Both the position numbers and the translations under genes were made by a program. A stretch of 64,000 bases of DNA from Endomychus coccineus (lineage: Eukaryota > Arthropoda > Insecta > Coleoptera > Endomychidae): contig OY294070.1 in the NCBI GenBank assembly GCA_958510875.1, positions 122,554,703 through 122,618,702 of the forward strand, given 5' to 3'. The notes below the pieces were generated by a model, which saw nothing but the letters and a program-made list of their open reading frames with translations, did no database searches and had not been told where the DNA came from. Of this stretch, positions 34,311 to 46,145 are shown piece by piece. Within the stretch, counting starts at the first letter, position 1; each line of letters begins with the position of its first letter.

Positions 34311-34900
34311 CCACTCTGGCGTGAAAGGAAGCTCCATGTCCTCAGAGAGCTACTGGATAGAAACGTGGAGCCCACAGTATTCGGTAGGCGAAGCTGTTGA
34401 GCAACCGCTGCAGTACCTTCTTGAACATAGAGTTAGTGTGATGGATTATGAACTTGAAAGTAGACACCTTTCCACGATGTGGCAAGCTTATACTATGAAA
34501 GGGTCGGTTTCAGAAGGGTGTCAACAGGGAGCGTACTCTCCCGCCCTTTATGAAGTTTGGTCATGGATGAGTACCTGTAAGGTTAAGCACTGCTGATAAG
34601 GCGATGAAAAATTGGCATTTTACATGAGAAGAAGTTCGTGTTAAGAAAAAACAGCAAGGGAAGATGCTTTTGAAACTAGGTGATGTAGTCGAACCTTGAA
34701 GGGCTAGGGATAGGAAAATCCTTCATGAGAACAACTCATTCTAAGAGTATGAGGAAGACGAGGAGACGTTCTATTCGATAAGCTGCGGCCCATATACCCA
34801 AAGTCACCACTACTGGATCCAGTGCAGACCCTGTTAGCAATGGGGCGTCAATTTCTCCAATAATACATTTACTTACTTCAACATTCGTTTTTTTTCTGGG
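34311..34900 (+). pseudogene. Decayed retroelement, possible RT motif
   Basis: The frame 34321-34596 contains SEGCQQGAYSPALYEVWS, which resembles RT motif B of R1-type elements ('GCPQGGVLSPLLW.L'), with two bases lost. Otherwise the frame is not clearly RT. The GC content is higher than the surroundings up to about 34860, and I take the block to be one old retroelement. Confidence 0.45.
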
Positions 34901-35987
34901 TGGTTGTATCTATTAAAATTTACATCATGTTACATTCAACACCAAACAAGGTGTAACTTGTAACAGCAGACATATCCCATAAGGTTTATGCTATAAGATA
35001 ACCTACGACGTTCAAATGATAAAATTAGAACTATTACATAAAAACAACAAATATTGTTTTGAAAAATATTGAAACTAAAATAACGAAAGGTTGCCTCAAC
35101 AAAAAAATTGAAGAGAATTTCTGTAACAATTGACGACGGTCTCCACTATAACTGTTCTATCAAACTCGATTTCGAGTATCATCAAAATTCGTGCCAAGGC
35201 CTGCCAGAGCTGATATAGAAATTACATCCGTTTCATAACATAATATGAAGACGATGTCATAAAACTTTAAAAGGTAGTATACAATTCTCGTATATAAAAC
35301 CATAAAGGTTAAGTATAAATTACACACACTGTTAGATATCTTTTCGGAATTCCGAAGAACCCGATGTTTGGAGTAAGCGAGTGATGTGTTATACTAGAGT
35401 GAAAGCTGGCAGTTATTTAGTTATATATAAAAAATTGCAGGCCGTTGGATGGATCTAGAAATCCATGAAGTCGATGTAACACTCGCTTCAACCTACATTT
35501 TCATATTGAACAAAGAAACGTAAATAGTGAGAAGGAAACGATTCCAGAATAAATTGTATCCAATCTTCGAGAATATGGCTTAATCAAATATATTTCTACA
35601 TGAAATATTGCACAAAGCCAAGATTTTATTGAACAACATTCATAATATATAAGACCATAATTTGTTCTTTTGAAGAAAACTGGCAAGGCTGAGTTATAGC
35701 GCTTCGACAACATACACAAACAGAATTCACAAAGCCACGAAAAGAGGTTTCGAATACACAATAAAACAAGATATGGATATTTGTTTACATTGCGTTGGCT
35801 ATACAAATTTGTTTCAACTTCCGTATTTCCTTATTCAATTTAATTCTTGAGATATAAAACGTTCAGTTCGAAATAGTTATTTTTGATTTTTTGTTGCGTT
35901 ATTATCTCTGACAATGTCTTTAAACCTGTTACAACTCATCATGTTCTAGGAATAATACTAATACATTTGCATCAGATTTAATGAAAC
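34901..35987. other. 1.1 kb without a recognisable gene
   Basis: AT-rich; the 101-codon minus frame at 35501-35806 is not family-like. Confidence 0.5.
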
Positions 35988-36925
35988 AGAGAAAAGTCGA
36001 AACTTCCTCATCATTACTTACATACATTTCAAAAACTGATTACCTTGCTTTTCTACTCCTATTTTTATAATTTCATTTATCGCATATAATTCCATAAAGC
36101 TTATTGACCTCCTAAATATGAGATGATAAGGTGTGACTTAGTCATGGACTGAAGCTACAGTTAGCCCTCTGTGACTGTGCGCTTCAGTCATGGACTGAAG
36201 TTAGATCTGTGTGACTTTATACACTCCAGTCACTGGCTGAAGTTAGTTCTCTGTAATTTTGTATTTTGTGTATAAAGAGAAGAGTCGATATTTTTCCATC
36301 ATTACACCTACAAAAATTAGACTAATTTCTAAAATCTCAAAAACTGAGTAAGCTTGTTTTTCTACTCCTATCTTTGAAATTCCATTTATCGCATACGTTT
36401 CCATAAGGCTTAGTCATCTTCTAAATACACATCGATAAATTGTGACTTAGTATGCTTTAGTCATGGACTGAAGTTAGCCCTCTGTGACTTCGTGCGCTTT
36501 AGTCACAGACTGAAGTTGGCTCTGTGTGACATTGTACACTTTACTCACTGGCTGAAGTTAGCTCTCTGTAATTTTGTATTTTGTGTATATAGAGAAGAGT
36601 CGAAATTTCTCCATCATTACTTCCACGAGAATTAGGGTAATTTCTAAAATTTTAAAAACTGAGTAAACTCTCCTACCATGGCGCTTAATAGTCTTCTGAA
36701 TATACCTTGACAAGCTGCTACTCTGTACGATTTAGTCACGAAATCAATGACCTCTCTGTGACTTTGTGCGTTTTGGTCATAGGCTTAAATTTCCTATTGG
36801 TTTTTCAATAGCAAAATCAATGGAAACTCAAAATTGAGTTAGTTTTCACTTGTCATTGATCTGTGGATTTGTATCTTGTGTGTATAGAGAAAAGTCGAAA
36901 TTCCCACCATTATCACTATCGACCG
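35988..36925. repeat. Nested tandem repeat, about 290-315-bp units with about 50-bp subunits
   Basis: The anchor AGAGAA(A/G)AGTCGA occurs at 35988, 36276, 36591 and 36886, giving steps of 288, 315 and 295 bp. Inside each unit a shorter motif (TTAGTCATGGACTGAAGTTA, then a CTCTGTGACTTTGTGCGC-like stretch) repeats two to three times at about 50-bp spacing. The third unit is more decayed. It is non-coding and could be a minisatellite or satellite fragment. Confidence 0.85.
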
Positions 36926-38482
36926 TGACATCGGGTTAAACTGGTAAACAAATACCATCATTTGAAGTTTTGAGTTGTATGGTGTTTTAGACGGGACATG
37001 AAGATTTGATGAGTGCAATAAAGATTCTACAAGAATTTGTAGTGATTTATCAACGCGCCTGTCATCCGTAACCTATCTAGCGATAACTAGATGATGCATT
37101 AGATTGATTCATTTCAATTGAAGCGTTCGTTGTAAGCATGAATAAAATTCCTGTTCGATAAGATAACCGTGATCAAACAACGTGCACACATCTCATATGA
37201 CCAGGCCCAATCTTTTAAACAGTTGATATCGTTTAACGTGTCCATCCTGTAAGGCAGTACAACGCGTCTATCTCGCTTCATCTTGGAACTCTCTATTGTA
37301 TAGTTTTAAGACAATATGCGGAAAATTTTGTGGAGTCCAAAAATATTTATGGCTTGTTTAGAAGATGTTGACATAGTTGCTGCATCCGGTATGATTTCTG
37401 AATATTATTTGAGTTTCAGCTTATGTGTATATGTATTTTTCATAATGTCACTCGCTGTTCCATAATTCCCATTAAGGAAACCATATCATTCTTCATTATT
37501 CACATAAATAGCTATTTTGCGCTGACTTTTGAACTTCATTCATATTTTTTTTATATCCCACGAACCCGCATCTGCTCCCAGCATAATAATAAACTAGGAA
37601 GAAAATGAGGCGGAATCGTTTCAGAGCCTCTTCTATATAGCGGATTATGTGTAGAAAGGAATTAAGTTTAACCACAGTTCGGATTGTGAGGTTTCCTTAT
37701 TCTCCTTCAGCTTGTAGCAATTTCATGTCTCTGTTTATTCGGTGTCGGCTAATACACCAGTCTGGGTAATCAAGGGGGAGGATTAGAGTTTTCTGTTCCT
37801 GTAGGCAAAAAGAATTACAAGCTTAAGTGTGATTGGCAATTGTATCCAAGCTTCGAGATCTTAAAGGGATCCTGTTATTTCTCAAAACACGTTCGCTGCC
37901 ATGTGAGAATTTCACTCAAGTTCTAGTTTAAAGCTTTTCACCATTTTGTAGTGAATTACTTACAGAATGAAGAAATTCCACCGCCATTAGTTACAGGGAA
38001 AATGGAGAAATAGTTCGTTTGATGAATTCATAGAACTCTGAACGAAATGGAGCACAATGTGTTACACCTGCAGGCTTCGACAATTGCGAATGTTCTTCAA
38101 GTATTCCTTTCTCCGTAACAATTGCTCAGCTCAGCACTAAGCTACATTTTTTTTTGATTGATGAATTACTATTGAATTGAAGATATCCAATAAATTTATT
38201 TTTAATAATTTAGAATTCACGGATGTAACATAGGTTTCCAAATTAATGATGCTAAGTTAATTCGACTAAATACGAATCAATATTATAATTAAATACATAA
38301 AGAATAATATATTTGATAATAAACCTAATTTCAAAAAACTTTTCAAAACAAAGAATTTTCTTTAGTTTGTGGGACATTCGTAGATAGTAGTTGTAGATAG
38401 ATGACGTTAGAACATTTAGGTTTCTCCAGATAATTATACTTACGGTATTTTATAGCATGGATAGAACAGTCGATCAGTGACA
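36926..38482. other. 1.55 kb without a recognisable gene
   Basis: No coding pattern or repeat recognised; 37423-37608 (+, 61 codons) is chance-length. Confidence 0.55.
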
Positions 38483-39130
38483 TCACAACCTACTCGTACT
38501 GCTGATGAGCCTGAGAAGACGAAAGAGATGTCCAGAACTGATGGATTCAGTTGCCAAAGGTATGTACAAGAAAATTATCACTATTTCATTACAATATTCA
38601 AATAATCTCCGGCAACAGCTATTAACTTTTTGACAGTCTTCGACTGTAGCTACTTTTCTGATCATTTTCAAATCATCTACGAACAAGGAATATAATCTTC
38701 ATGAATAAGCTCAATTTTGATGAACATAAGCAATAACATTGTATCCACCTTATTATAAAACATGAGTTTCATCTAATCTTCAAGTAGTCACCTAGAATTT
38801 CTTCCACGTGATGTAGAAGACAGTTTCCAATATTTTTTATTTGAATTATGAAGGAGTAAGGACCTGAATTAGTACCATGAGGAACTCCAAACGTGCATAA
38901 AAAGTTTTCTGATATAATTTTTTCAAGCCAAGAGACTTATTCTCTACATACGATCAAACACAGCAGAAGCCTGCCACTGCCTTCGGCTTCAGCAAACCTT
39001 TGAACTAGAATAGCATGGCTTATTTCATTGAAAGCCTTGCAGAAGTCGATATAAATGATATCGACCGAGTTTCGCATGGTTCAATTGCCGTAACTTTGAA
39101 CAATCTTATACGAAAACCAACTTTGCGATA
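38483..39130 (-). pseudogene. Non-LTR RT fragment
   Basis: From the right edge on the minus strand, DIIYIDFCKAFNEISHAILV (about 39005-39064) is RT motif A ('DviYlDFsKAFD.v.H'), with the Asp after KAF changed to Asn. Further on, FVDDLKMIRKVATVEDCQKV (38483-38686) is motif C ('FaDDlKlfr.i....DC..LQ.dL'). Motif B is eroded between them. It is a different family from J, and dead by frameshifts. Confidence 0.75.
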
Positions 39131-39412
39131 CATTTCTAAACCCAATTTATCTTTAATGTACCTAAATCTACCACAACGTGTTACAACTTATATGTTACTA
39201 TCACGATTTAGAACATTCTCATGATGCATCATGAACTAGGATATATTCCCAAAAAGTCACCGGTTATGAAAATATATGATTTCGTTGAGGGCTCACGGAA
39301 TTGACAATAAATAATGCCTATTCCTGGACCTCCGTTATCCTTAGATTGAAACATTCTTGACTGCCTTAATTCATTTAGAGTGAGCGAATATTTCCAGGAT
39401 GAAACAAAGATT
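39131..39412. other. No recognisable feature
   Basis: Non-coding by eye, between the RT remnant and the dispersed repeat. Confidence 0.4.
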
Positions 39413-39540
39413 ACCACAATGTCAACGGAAAGGTAGAAAATTGTATGAGATAAAATTAATGGACCATAAATTTCCCTGCTTTCGCCAGATAAAAATTTAT
39501 AATGGAGCTATTTATATCGTTTATGCGGGATTAATTCCTT
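39413..39540 (+). repeat. Dispersed repeat S, copy 1
   Basis: Direct, diverged match to 41278-41400. Shared segments include ATTACCA.AATGTCAA, AAAATTAATGGA.CATAAATT and a GAGCTATTTAT-like stretch. It is non-coding, and the ends are not defined. Confidence 0.65.
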
Positions 39541-41277
39541 AGACTCCTTACGAAGTTCCAACAATATATTAGACAGTATTCTATTTGTTACGAGCTTATT
39601 TATGGGCGAGTTATCTTTATATTACCATTAATTCGTTTGAAATAGGGAAACAAATATGTCTAGCCCATTAACCTGGTATTATGGTTTCCAGTATAAATTA
39701 TTTGATGATGAAAGGAATTGCCTTGCAGAAATAAACGCTTTAAAATAATGTCAACGGAATCTAGATTTCAGGATTCAAATCTGCAGGCAGTTCAAGATCC
39801 AGACTCTAAGATGTCCAGAAGACACTACTTCTATTCGTTTTGTCTTTATTTAATTTCCTAATTTCTACTTAGCGTTCGGAATGTGACTCCTATTTACTCA
39901 GTTTTCACAAAATTATGATGCTTGAAATTCACTGGCTCGTGAATTCGAAGTTGTACCTTCAGCAGTTTTCGAACTCAGAGCAGCGCTCTTTTCGTACACT
40001 ATGCGGTGCTCCAACTACAATCTGCCCGATTTTAGAGAAAAATAGTACCTATAAACTCGGTGCGCCCTCTACAATTCATGGCCGTTGAGAGAACTAGATT
40101 TGTCAGAGGTCCTGACTTTGTCAGCTTTGTGTGCCAAAGCCGCTTTCTTTTTTGATGATTCGTAGCTCACTATAACAGTCTATCCACTTCAAAAATAGAG
40201 CGCACGTAGACAAATGCATGCGGCGTTCATGTGAATAGAATAGTCACATCTAGAGATGGCAATAAATATGAATTGATCGTTCTGTTCTTATTCACCACAT
40301 CATCGAGGCTTATGTCGACCTCGGCTCAAGGATGGATCCAAATATCCACATTATAGTGTTTGAACTGAAGCCCCAATTGTGGCCAATAGCTCTTCTACAT
40401 AACCAGAAGGTTGCAGTGAATTCGTGGCATTGTTGTTCTAGTTGTGGTTTCCATAGAAATTTAAAAAGGGTTGCACTTTACTGAGCTTAGAGCTCGACGT
40501 CATAATGACTTAATGTCTTACTCCACACAATTACAATACTTATAACAATGTCAATAATAATGATAATGACACAATCAATCCATAATCAATGATCCTATCT
40601 CAATCTTAATTGTCTGTTCTAATAATAATCCTAGTATATATATCAGTCTTTCAATATCTACCTTGTCTACAAGGTTCCCACGCTCGTGATGTCAGGGTCC
40701 CTTGTTGTGTAGCTTATACTTAACAATATGTTTATATTATTACAAGGAAATCATAACACTAGACTCTGCTGAGTACAGTTTTGTACTTCCTAGTGATATG
40801 CTTTTGAATGAGGTACAAAATTCGAAAGCTTTAGCATTTCTACAGAAGCGCAGCAATCAAAATATCCCCACGGAAAGTGGTTCAAGGAAAAAATACGTTT
40901 CTACGTTGTATCTTCAGCTATAGAACAAGCAAATTACCAAATACAAAGAATTGAGTGAGTAGAATCGCTTGAAAATAGTGTATATGATTATATGCATAGC
41001 CGGGGCGCTAAGGACTTGCCCTGCGGTTAGCATGTAAGTTATTTGCGTCGCTGCTATAAAGTTTGAGTAATAGCTATTCTAAAATCTATGAGCTCCGACA
41101 ATAAGGGAATAAGTGAAAGATGATCATATCACAGCCAACTATGAGATATAAACCATATCATTTTAGAATAAGTATGATTTATGGACGAAAATTTATCCGA
41201 AGCTCAGCAATAAAATGTTACGGGATTACAGCTACTAAGGCTATAATTTATTTAACGCCACACAATGAAGCCGGGAT
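39541..41277. other. 1.7 kb without a recognisable gene
   Basis: Mostly AT-rich. 40702-40923 (+, 73 codons) has no motif. The region around 40250-40700 might be LTR or UTR sequence, but I found no partner. Confidence 0.45.
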
Positions 41278-41400
41278 TACCATAATGTCAATGAAAAGGA
41301 GGTAAAATTGGGACAATAAAATTAATGGAGCATAAATTTTCTTGCTCCGAACGGTAAAAATTTACAATGAAGCTATTTATGCCATTTATTCTACAACAGG
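41278..41400 (+). repeat. Dispersed repeat S, copy 2
   Basis: Second copy of the 39413-39540 repeat, same orientation, about 1.87 kb downstream. Confidence 0.65.
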
Positions 41401-42164
41401 CTCGTAATTTATTTGCATTTGATATTTAATAATTATCTTTCACGTGGAATTTGGGATTAAAATTCATAAATTTGTTATACTCGACAGTAGTACTTTTGAA
41501 CAAAGAAAATTCTAATTGATTATTTTTTCGTTTGTTGTGGACTTTTCACGATTTAACATCTAAAATTTCTCTCAGTATAGGACAATGTCATAAGGGAAAT
41601 CTGGCTTGATTCCGCCTCTGTTACATTCAGCAAATGTGACAAGCTCTCCAACTCTGATACGATCCGCTCCGGTGACTCATACGGTAGCACAACGTACAAA
41701 TCAAAATGCACATACAGGGGATGTATTTTAAAATACATTGAGAGAAGACTGTATCGAGTCATTTATCATCGCGAGACACATATCGACTACTTTAATCCGT
41801 TGGGGGAAACCAACTCATCTCAGAGAACGTATATTCCCACTTTCCCCATTAAATTTATTATTACGAATTTAAAGAATAATTCTCAATCCACGCTACACTG
41901 TAATATCTGGGTAACAGTTGAGTTCTTAGATAATCGAGTTTAAAACACTAAAAAAAGTTCACAACTGTTATTAATGTGAATGGGAAGGGGGGGGGGGTGA
42001 GTTCCCCTTCTGACTGGGCCGAAGTCTTTCACACCCCATATTACCTAGTGAAGCGGTTCCCACTCAAGAGTGTTGAGGCATGATTGAGGAATATTACCCA
42101 TTTGGTAATGCGTTTCAACTGATTTTGATCGAAACAAATCATACAATCGCGTAAAACTTCCCGA
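41401..42164. other. No gene; contains a G10 run
   Basis: A short homopurine block with about ten consecutive G lies near 41988-41998. The 69-codon minus frame at 41553 shows no motif. The sequence just before 42165 may be the decayed upstream part of the BEL/Pao pol. Confidence 0.5.
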
Positions 42165-43169
42165 ACAACATTATGACTATCAATTTGAGCATACAAGACA
42201 GTTGCATTCAGGAGCACAAGCTACTTTGGCTGCAGTAAGAATGAATTTTTGACCAATCAATGGTCGTAATATTGTTCGGGGAACTCTACGCAATTGTATG
42301 ATTTGCTTCCGATCAAAACCAACTCAAACTCATTACGAAATGGGTAATATTTCTCAATCACGCCTCAATCCTCAAATACCAATTTTAACTACAGGAATGG
42401 ATTTTGCTGGTCCATTTTATATCAACGACGGCCTGATTAGAAATCGAAAAATAATTAAATGTTATCTTTGTATATTCGTATGTTTTGTTACGATAGCAGC
42501 TGATCTCAAATTATCTGGAGATCTTTCTACTGAATCATTTTTGAGATGTTTGATCAGGTTTATATGTAAGAGGGGTATTTGTAGTGACATATATTCAGAT
42601 AACGGCACAAACTTTGGTTGGTTATGAAAAAGAGCTGAAAATTACTGTGTAAAATCAACTATATTTCACCTTAAGAGAATTCTTGGAGATTCACACCTAA
42701 CGTATGAGGGCTTATACACTGTAATCATGCAAGTTGAGGATGTCCTCAATTCCAGACCCTCATCACTCTTGTCAAATGATCCTAATGATCTCTCTCCTTC
42801 CATCCCTTCATTCTTACTTATTGGAAAACCTCTCACTGCCTTGCCTCAAAATGATGTGAGGGACATTCGTTCTAATAGACTATGCCTCTTGAGACTCATC
42901 TAACAACAATTACAACATTTTTGACAGTGTTGGTTACGAGATTACCTCTGTACTCTGCAAGGAAGATCCAAATGGAAGAAATCTCATCAGAACTTGAGAA
43001 TAGAATCTATGGTCTTACTGAAGCCCCTTTATGCTGGATAATTGGACAAGTCATTCGAGTGTTTCCTGGAGAGGACGGAATAGTTCGAGTTATAAATGTG
43101 AAAACATTGAATGGTGAATTGAAGCGTCCAGTATCTAAAGTGTATATTCTTCCTACAGATACTAACTAA
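42165..43169 (+). pseudogene. BEL/Pao retrotransposon integrase and DUF5641 end of pol
   Basis: From 42185: the zinc-binding domain (YEHTRQLHSGAQATLAAVR, then a stop, then GRNIVRGTLRNCMICFRSKP) has the H..H and C..C residues. Next is the catalytic core, with GMDFAGPFYI, the block FVCFVTIAADLKLSGDLSTE and RGICSDIYSDNGTNF; the first Asp is in GMDFAGP and the second in YSDNGTNF. The third catalytic residue region is frameshifted. DUF5641 follows: FLLIGKPLTALPQND near 42810, and the PLCWIIGQVIRVFPGEDGIV frame to the stop at 43169. This order is diagnostic of BEL/Pao elements. Gag, protease and RT are absent on this strand. Confidence 0.88.
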
Positions 43170-43189
43170 TGGAAACTTAAGAACAAAAA

Positions 43190-43215
43190 ATTACAAGGGG
43201 GCGCCATGCTATGAA
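43190..43215 (+). other. Putative polypurine tract and 3' LTR start of the BEL/Pao copy
   Basis: ACAAGGGGGCGCCATGCTAT lies just 3' of the pol stop. A G-rich tract followed by TG is where BEL/Pao 3' LTRs usually begin. I found no second LTR copy to confirm it, and 43216-43569 is otherwise featureless. Confidence 0.4.
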
Positions 43216-43569
43216 TCCTATAATTTGAGCAATTGTTTTGTGACTATAGTTATCCCTTGTAATTCTTTGTATTATGACCTTTGCGTAAACAATTTGTACA
43301 GGCCTTCAGTTCCCTGATTTCGGCTAGACGCTTCTGAGGATTTAATTTCAAAAAGTTACTGTATCAGAATATGTGATGATCTTTGTGACAAAGAATACAA
43401 GATAACCCTGTGGTAGTAAGACATGTTGATATTGAATTATGATCTATCTTTTTTGATGAGTATTTTTGTGTAGAATGAAAACGTTCTAACAATTGACATC
43501 TTTGATTCATGGAAGTTGCAATTCTTTGAACGTGGACAACTCTCTCTCAAGTTTCAAAGCATATTATTC

Positions 43570-44373
43570 TCACTCCCTCTTAGCAGTGGGATCTAGTTTT
43601 GAAGCTACAAGATATATAATGATGGTATCCCATTGATTAACTAGTAAAGATAGGGATTCTAAATTTTGAAGATGTTGATTAACAGTATGAGCAATATTTC
43701 TGAGATGGGTATGTGACTTCTTTTGAATGCCCTGTATATCAAATATAACCTTGAGAAGTGTTTGGATCATAACACGATTGTTTTGATAACGATCATATAG
43801 AAGATCCCATCCTTTGTCATAATTTGCCTCAGACACCTCTAAAGATATTGAAATGTTAGCCGCCTCACGCTTTAGACATGATTTCAAATACCAGAACATT
43901 TGAATTTTACTAATTGAATAGCAGTTATGTATCATAGCCTTGAATGTATCTGATAACTGCAGCCATTTTTAATATAATCCATGAAACTCAGGTAAGTTTA
44001 ATTTTGGTAAATTAATGTTGGTATTTTGAATATTTGCAATGGACATGTTGATTGAAATGACTGAAAGACAATTCCCAGGTACTGTGCTTGCTGACAACTC
44101 TTTTATGAGATTTTTTGTTCTAGAAATTATATCAAAATACTGAAAATATGTATTTCTATCTGAAATATTATCATTTTGTTCATCCTTTGATTCTAACTCT
44201 TACTGAACTATATCAAATTCACACCAAAGTAGCTCAGGTTTTTCCAATCTTATGCATAATTCACTGAGTTTTGGAGTACGTGTCAAATCTGACAGAAACG
44301 TTGAGAATCGTGTCAGTTGACCTTTGATTGTACCTCTTTATAGATTCAACAACGCCTTCATTTCTGCAGACAT
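43570..44373 (-). pseudogene. BEL/Pao gag (DUF1759), decayed, opposite strand
   Basis: The ATG at 44371-44373 opens a frame beginning MSAEMKALLNL, with stops soon after. LSELCIRLEKPELLWCEFDI and LPKLNLPEFHGLY lead to the 43570-43935 piece: SISKIQMFWYLKSCLKREAA, NYDKGWDLLYDRYQNN, LVASKLDPTAKRE. This is the gag-side DUF1759 domain typical of BEL/Pao. Upstream, near 44585-44603, is CCTTCGAGCCGGAT on the minus strand, the kind of sequence seen at the 5' end of BEL elements. It is C-terminally truncated and points away from the pol remnant, so it is a second element or an inversion. Confidence 0.8.
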
Positions 44374-44837
44374 TCTATCATATGAGAGCTTGAGCAATGT
44401 GAAGCAAACAAATTGAGGAGGACAAGTACAAAGGATAAGGAGGGAAGTGAGTTATACCTTAACACCCCAATGATTCCAATAATATATTGGATCTTGATCT
44501 TGCTTGTTTATCCAACAAATTAGCTCCAAAGGACCTGAATTATTCTTGTCGAATGACGACTGCTAGTGCTGATATTTTCGCTGATTATATCCGGCTCGAA
44601 GGACCATGTTCTGTGTCGTGAGCTTTTTCACTCCACACACTGAATATGATATGATTCTTTGAGGAATAATTCAATTATAAATGATAATATGTATATTATT
44701 GTTTGTTTACATAAACATACGCTTACATTTCCTCCCTCGTCAAAGTAACTAAAAAATCATTCATTACAAAACAAGTGATCAAATAATAAGGTTCATAACA
44801 AGTGTTCACCAAGCTCACGAGTTGGACGAACAGCCAC
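44374..44837. other. BEL/Pao 5' leader remnant and unassigned sequence
   Basis: On the minus strand this is the untranslated leader of the gag remnant up to about 44640. Beyond it nothing is recognised. No second LTR was found. Confidence 0.4.
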
Positions 44838-46145
44838 TTATCCAATACCCAGCCAAGACCGGATGTCCTGATAGATAGTTATTCCCATGAAGACGTTTAG
44901 CACCGTCCTCGTATCTAGTTTCTGGATATTCCATATCTTATAAATGACCTTTATATTAGTCTGTACCGTGTTTGAAAGTGATAAACTTGCTTGATAAATG
45001 TTGTGACCTCTATTCAAAATATGTTGAGCTAACGCTGATTTTTCACAATTATTTTTCTTTATATGAACAACATGTTCTCTATACCGACTTGAATTGTTCC
45101 TTTCAGTTTGACCCACGTAGCAATTTCATAATTCCCGGGTCTGTCGAAGTCGGAAACTTTATCAGAGAGTTTTTTAACCTGTTCTTACATCTATAAACAG
45201 GTTGTATTGCAAATTTAGAAAACAAATTATGAAATTTATTAATAACTGAAGGATAATAGGTGAATTTTGTGAAAGTGTTATTGAATCCATTTTGGTTAGT
45301 TGATTGCATTTCAATTTCCTTTTTTGTTTAAAAATAAAATTATTAATCAAAGATTTTGTCGAAACCATTGTCCAATACTATTTCCTGAAGTTTCGCAACT
45401 TCGTTGTTGTAATTTTGCTAGCTTAAGTGAACGTTCAATTATCAATAAGCAAGAATATTAAATGGAGCTATTTTAGTATTAGATAGTGCAGCTGAATCCG
45501 CCGGAGAATACCTTTTTGTTTGAGTGGGTATATGTCAAAATCCGAGTGGTTATCATCTTTTATAATGTTCATATCAAGGGAAGTAAGCTGATCATCTGTT
45601 TCTATTTCGTCAGCGAATTCCAGTTAATCAGATTGACTATTAAGCGTGTTCAAAAATTCATGTAGATCAACATATTTACTTATAAACACGAAAATATCGT
45701 AGACACATCTATACCAAACTCTTGGGAACTGATTAAATTTTGACATTAAGGAGGTTTCGAGTTCGTTTAGAAAGGAAATAGTGGATTGCCCATAGCTTGT
45801 TTGTTTATAGTAGTTTTGGTTATAGGTGAAATAATTTTGCTTCATACATAAAGACGTAGGGATCAAGTGTTCTATGCAGTTTGTATCAGGCATATTATTA
45901 CTTGGAAGCCATTTCTTCAAAATGTTTCTCGACTCAGGGATTTTGGTATTTCTAAATAGTGAGACAACATCAGAGGAAACGAGAGTATCATCAGGTTCAA
46001 GTTTGAAATCTTTCAATTTTGCAATTAGTTCCAAAGAATTTTCCACAGACAAACTTGGTGTGGCTTGGAACTTGCTGAATTCTTGAACAAACCATTTTGC
46101 TATGTTATACGTAAGACTATTAATGTTTGAAATGATTGGTCTCAT
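44838..46145 (-). pseudogene. Penelope-like pol: RT plus GIY-YIG, decayed
   Basis: From 46145 down, MRPIISNINSLTYNIAKWFV is the start of the RT fingers. TLVSSDVVSLFRNTKIP is motif A with FDV changed to SDV, retaining the Asp. NYFTYNQNYYKQTSYGQS is the PLE-specific segment before 'G.PLSP', and RVWYRCVYDIFVF is the YVDD box changed to VYD. The open part covers 173 codons to 45624. Then frames break through the linker, and CYVGQTERNNSSRYREHVVH (about 45060-45116, GIY-YIG 'YVG' half) and ALAQHILNRGHNIYQ mark the nuclease, ending about 44838. The order matches full PLE pol. No hammerhead-like motif was seen downstream. Confidence 0.82.

Noticed and set aside
39015..39224. 69-codon plus frame
   Set aside because: Antisense of the RT motif A region on the minus strand.
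41988..41998. G10 run as a G-quadruplex
   Set aside because: A single run only; neighbouring G-tracts are too few for an intramolecular quadruplex.
44500..44640. 5' LTR of the BEL/Pao gag copy
   Set aside because: No second copy of this sequence and no clear TG...CA ends; only the leader motif near 44585 is suggestive.
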